Below are positions 5,481 to 5,757 of a stretch of 5,757 nucleotides of DNA, piece after piece. The translations under genes and the position numbers were made by a program. Each line of letters starts with the position of its first letter. Position 1 is the stretch's first letter. The notes beneath the pieces are model-generated. The model searched no databases. It was not told the origin of the DNA and worked only from the letters and a program-made list of their open reading frames with translations. The stretch is taken from NCBI GenBank assembly GCA_012511355.1, contig JAAZGG010000055.1:1-5757 (forward strand), read 5' to 3'. Origin of the DNA: a bacterium (GTDB lineage: Bacteria > Bacillota_I > Bacilli_A > RFN20 > UBA1709).

Positions 5481-5500
5481 CTTTTTTTAAGCTTTCTTTT

Positions 5501-5757
5501 CTATCTCTTTCTTTTGAAGTAATCTTTCAAAAGAACTTCGCATTCTTCTGCCATAATTCCACCTGTATGCTTAACATAATGGTTTAAGCCTTGGAGATCA
5601 AAACTATAACAGAGTGATTCTACTCCTCCGCCTTTTTTGTCGGTCGCCCCATAATATACTTTAGCAATTCTTGACTGAATAATTGCTCCGCAACACATTA
5701 AACATGGTTCTAAAGTAACATAAAGATCGCAATTGTCTAAACGCCAATTATTTAAAT
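5501..5757 (-). CDS. tadA: tRNA-specific adenosine deaminase TadA, C-terminal part
   Basis: The last 84 residues of TadA are visible; the N-terminal part with the catalytic HAE motif lies beyond the right edge. TadA deaminates adenosine 34 of tRNA-Arg(ACG) to inosine. The visible frame enters as LNNWRLDNCDLYVTLEPCLM and then CCGAIIQSRI: PCLMC supplies the two zinc cysteines of the cytidine/deoxycytidylate deaminase fold. The family-typical YYGATDKKGG, LNHYVKHTGGIMAEECEVLL and FKRKR end follow. The ATG at 5696-5698 is the Met inside PCLMC, not a start. The gene ends 46 bases before dnaX, an order common in Bacilli. The SRP RNA gene that lies between tadA and dnaX in some relatives is absent here, as the gap is too small. 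Confidence 0.95.
   Translation of the reverse strand, partial: LNNWRLDNCDLYVTLEPCLMCCGAIIQSRIAKVYYGATDKKGGGVESLCYSFDLQGLNHYVKHTGGIMAEECEVLLKDYFKRKR
5549..5565 (-). repeat. 17-bp exact repeat, copy inside tadA
   Basis: This copy of CAGGTGGAATTATGGCA encodes the end of the TadA sequence TGGIMAEE. Because it includes an SD-like AGGTGG four bases before an ATG, it creates an apparent internal start that would encode only the last 17 residues of TadA. Confidence 0.7.

Noticed and set aside
5455..5500. SRP RNA gene between tadA and dnaX, as in some Bacilli
   Set aside because: The gap is only 46 bases, too short, and lacks the SRP GGAA-loop hairpin.

Overview
The window looks like the core chromosome of a low-GC Gram-positive bacterium (Bacillota or a Mollicutes-like relative). 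Evidence: AT-rich DNA, strong AGGAGG-type ribosome binding sites, the rpsF-ssb-rpsR order, a stand-alone RqcP-type S4 protein, and a tadA-dnaX-recR order typical of Bacilli. Every Trp codon I checked is UGG, so the code looks standard, yet none of the eight visible stop codons is UGA (four UAA, four UAG). I cannot name a genus. No mobile element, CRISPR array, tRNA or rRNA gene was found.

Layout, left to right. Positions 1-901 hold a minus-strand ribosomal/replication operon transcribed leftwards: promoter (908-937), structured leader (837-901), rpsF, ssb, then the first 23 codons of rpsR. Each internal stop codon overlaps the next Shine-Dalgarno (SD) sequence. Positions 981-1262 hold rqcP (ribosome-associated quality control), also minus. 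It is divergent from a plus-strand pair at 1368-2914: a serine alpha/beta hydrolase of the monoacylglycerol lipase type, then an MgtC/SapB-family membrane protein whose start is anomalous. A bidirectional terminator (2913-2942) separates this pair from the convergent minus-strand block recR (2946-3542), dnaX (3544-5454) and the 3' part of tadA (5501-5757, running off the window).

How the genes work together: S6, SSB and S18 form the classical co-regulated operon, and its leader resembles the known S6:S18-binding RNA. DnaX is the clamp-loader ATPase of replication; RecR, translated from a site inside the end of dnaX, acts in recombinational repair. TadA makes inosine at the wobble position of tRNA-Arg. 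The hydrolase and MgtC-like protein probably share a transcript, but their functional link is unknown.

Most interesting points: (1) an rpsF leader in which one segment can pair either with an upstream SD-like copy or with the real SD; (2) a perfect A_AAA_AAG slippery heptamer in the dnaX linker, predicting a 415-residue gamma-like product; (3) an MgtC-family gene with no standard in-frame start for its conserved first membrane helix; (4) dnaX directly abutting recR with no ebfC/ybaB between; (5) an exact 17-bp repeat, 100 bp apart, joining the dnaX start site to the inside of tadA. The gene set is otherwise ordinary housekeeping; I do not see a wholly new system.
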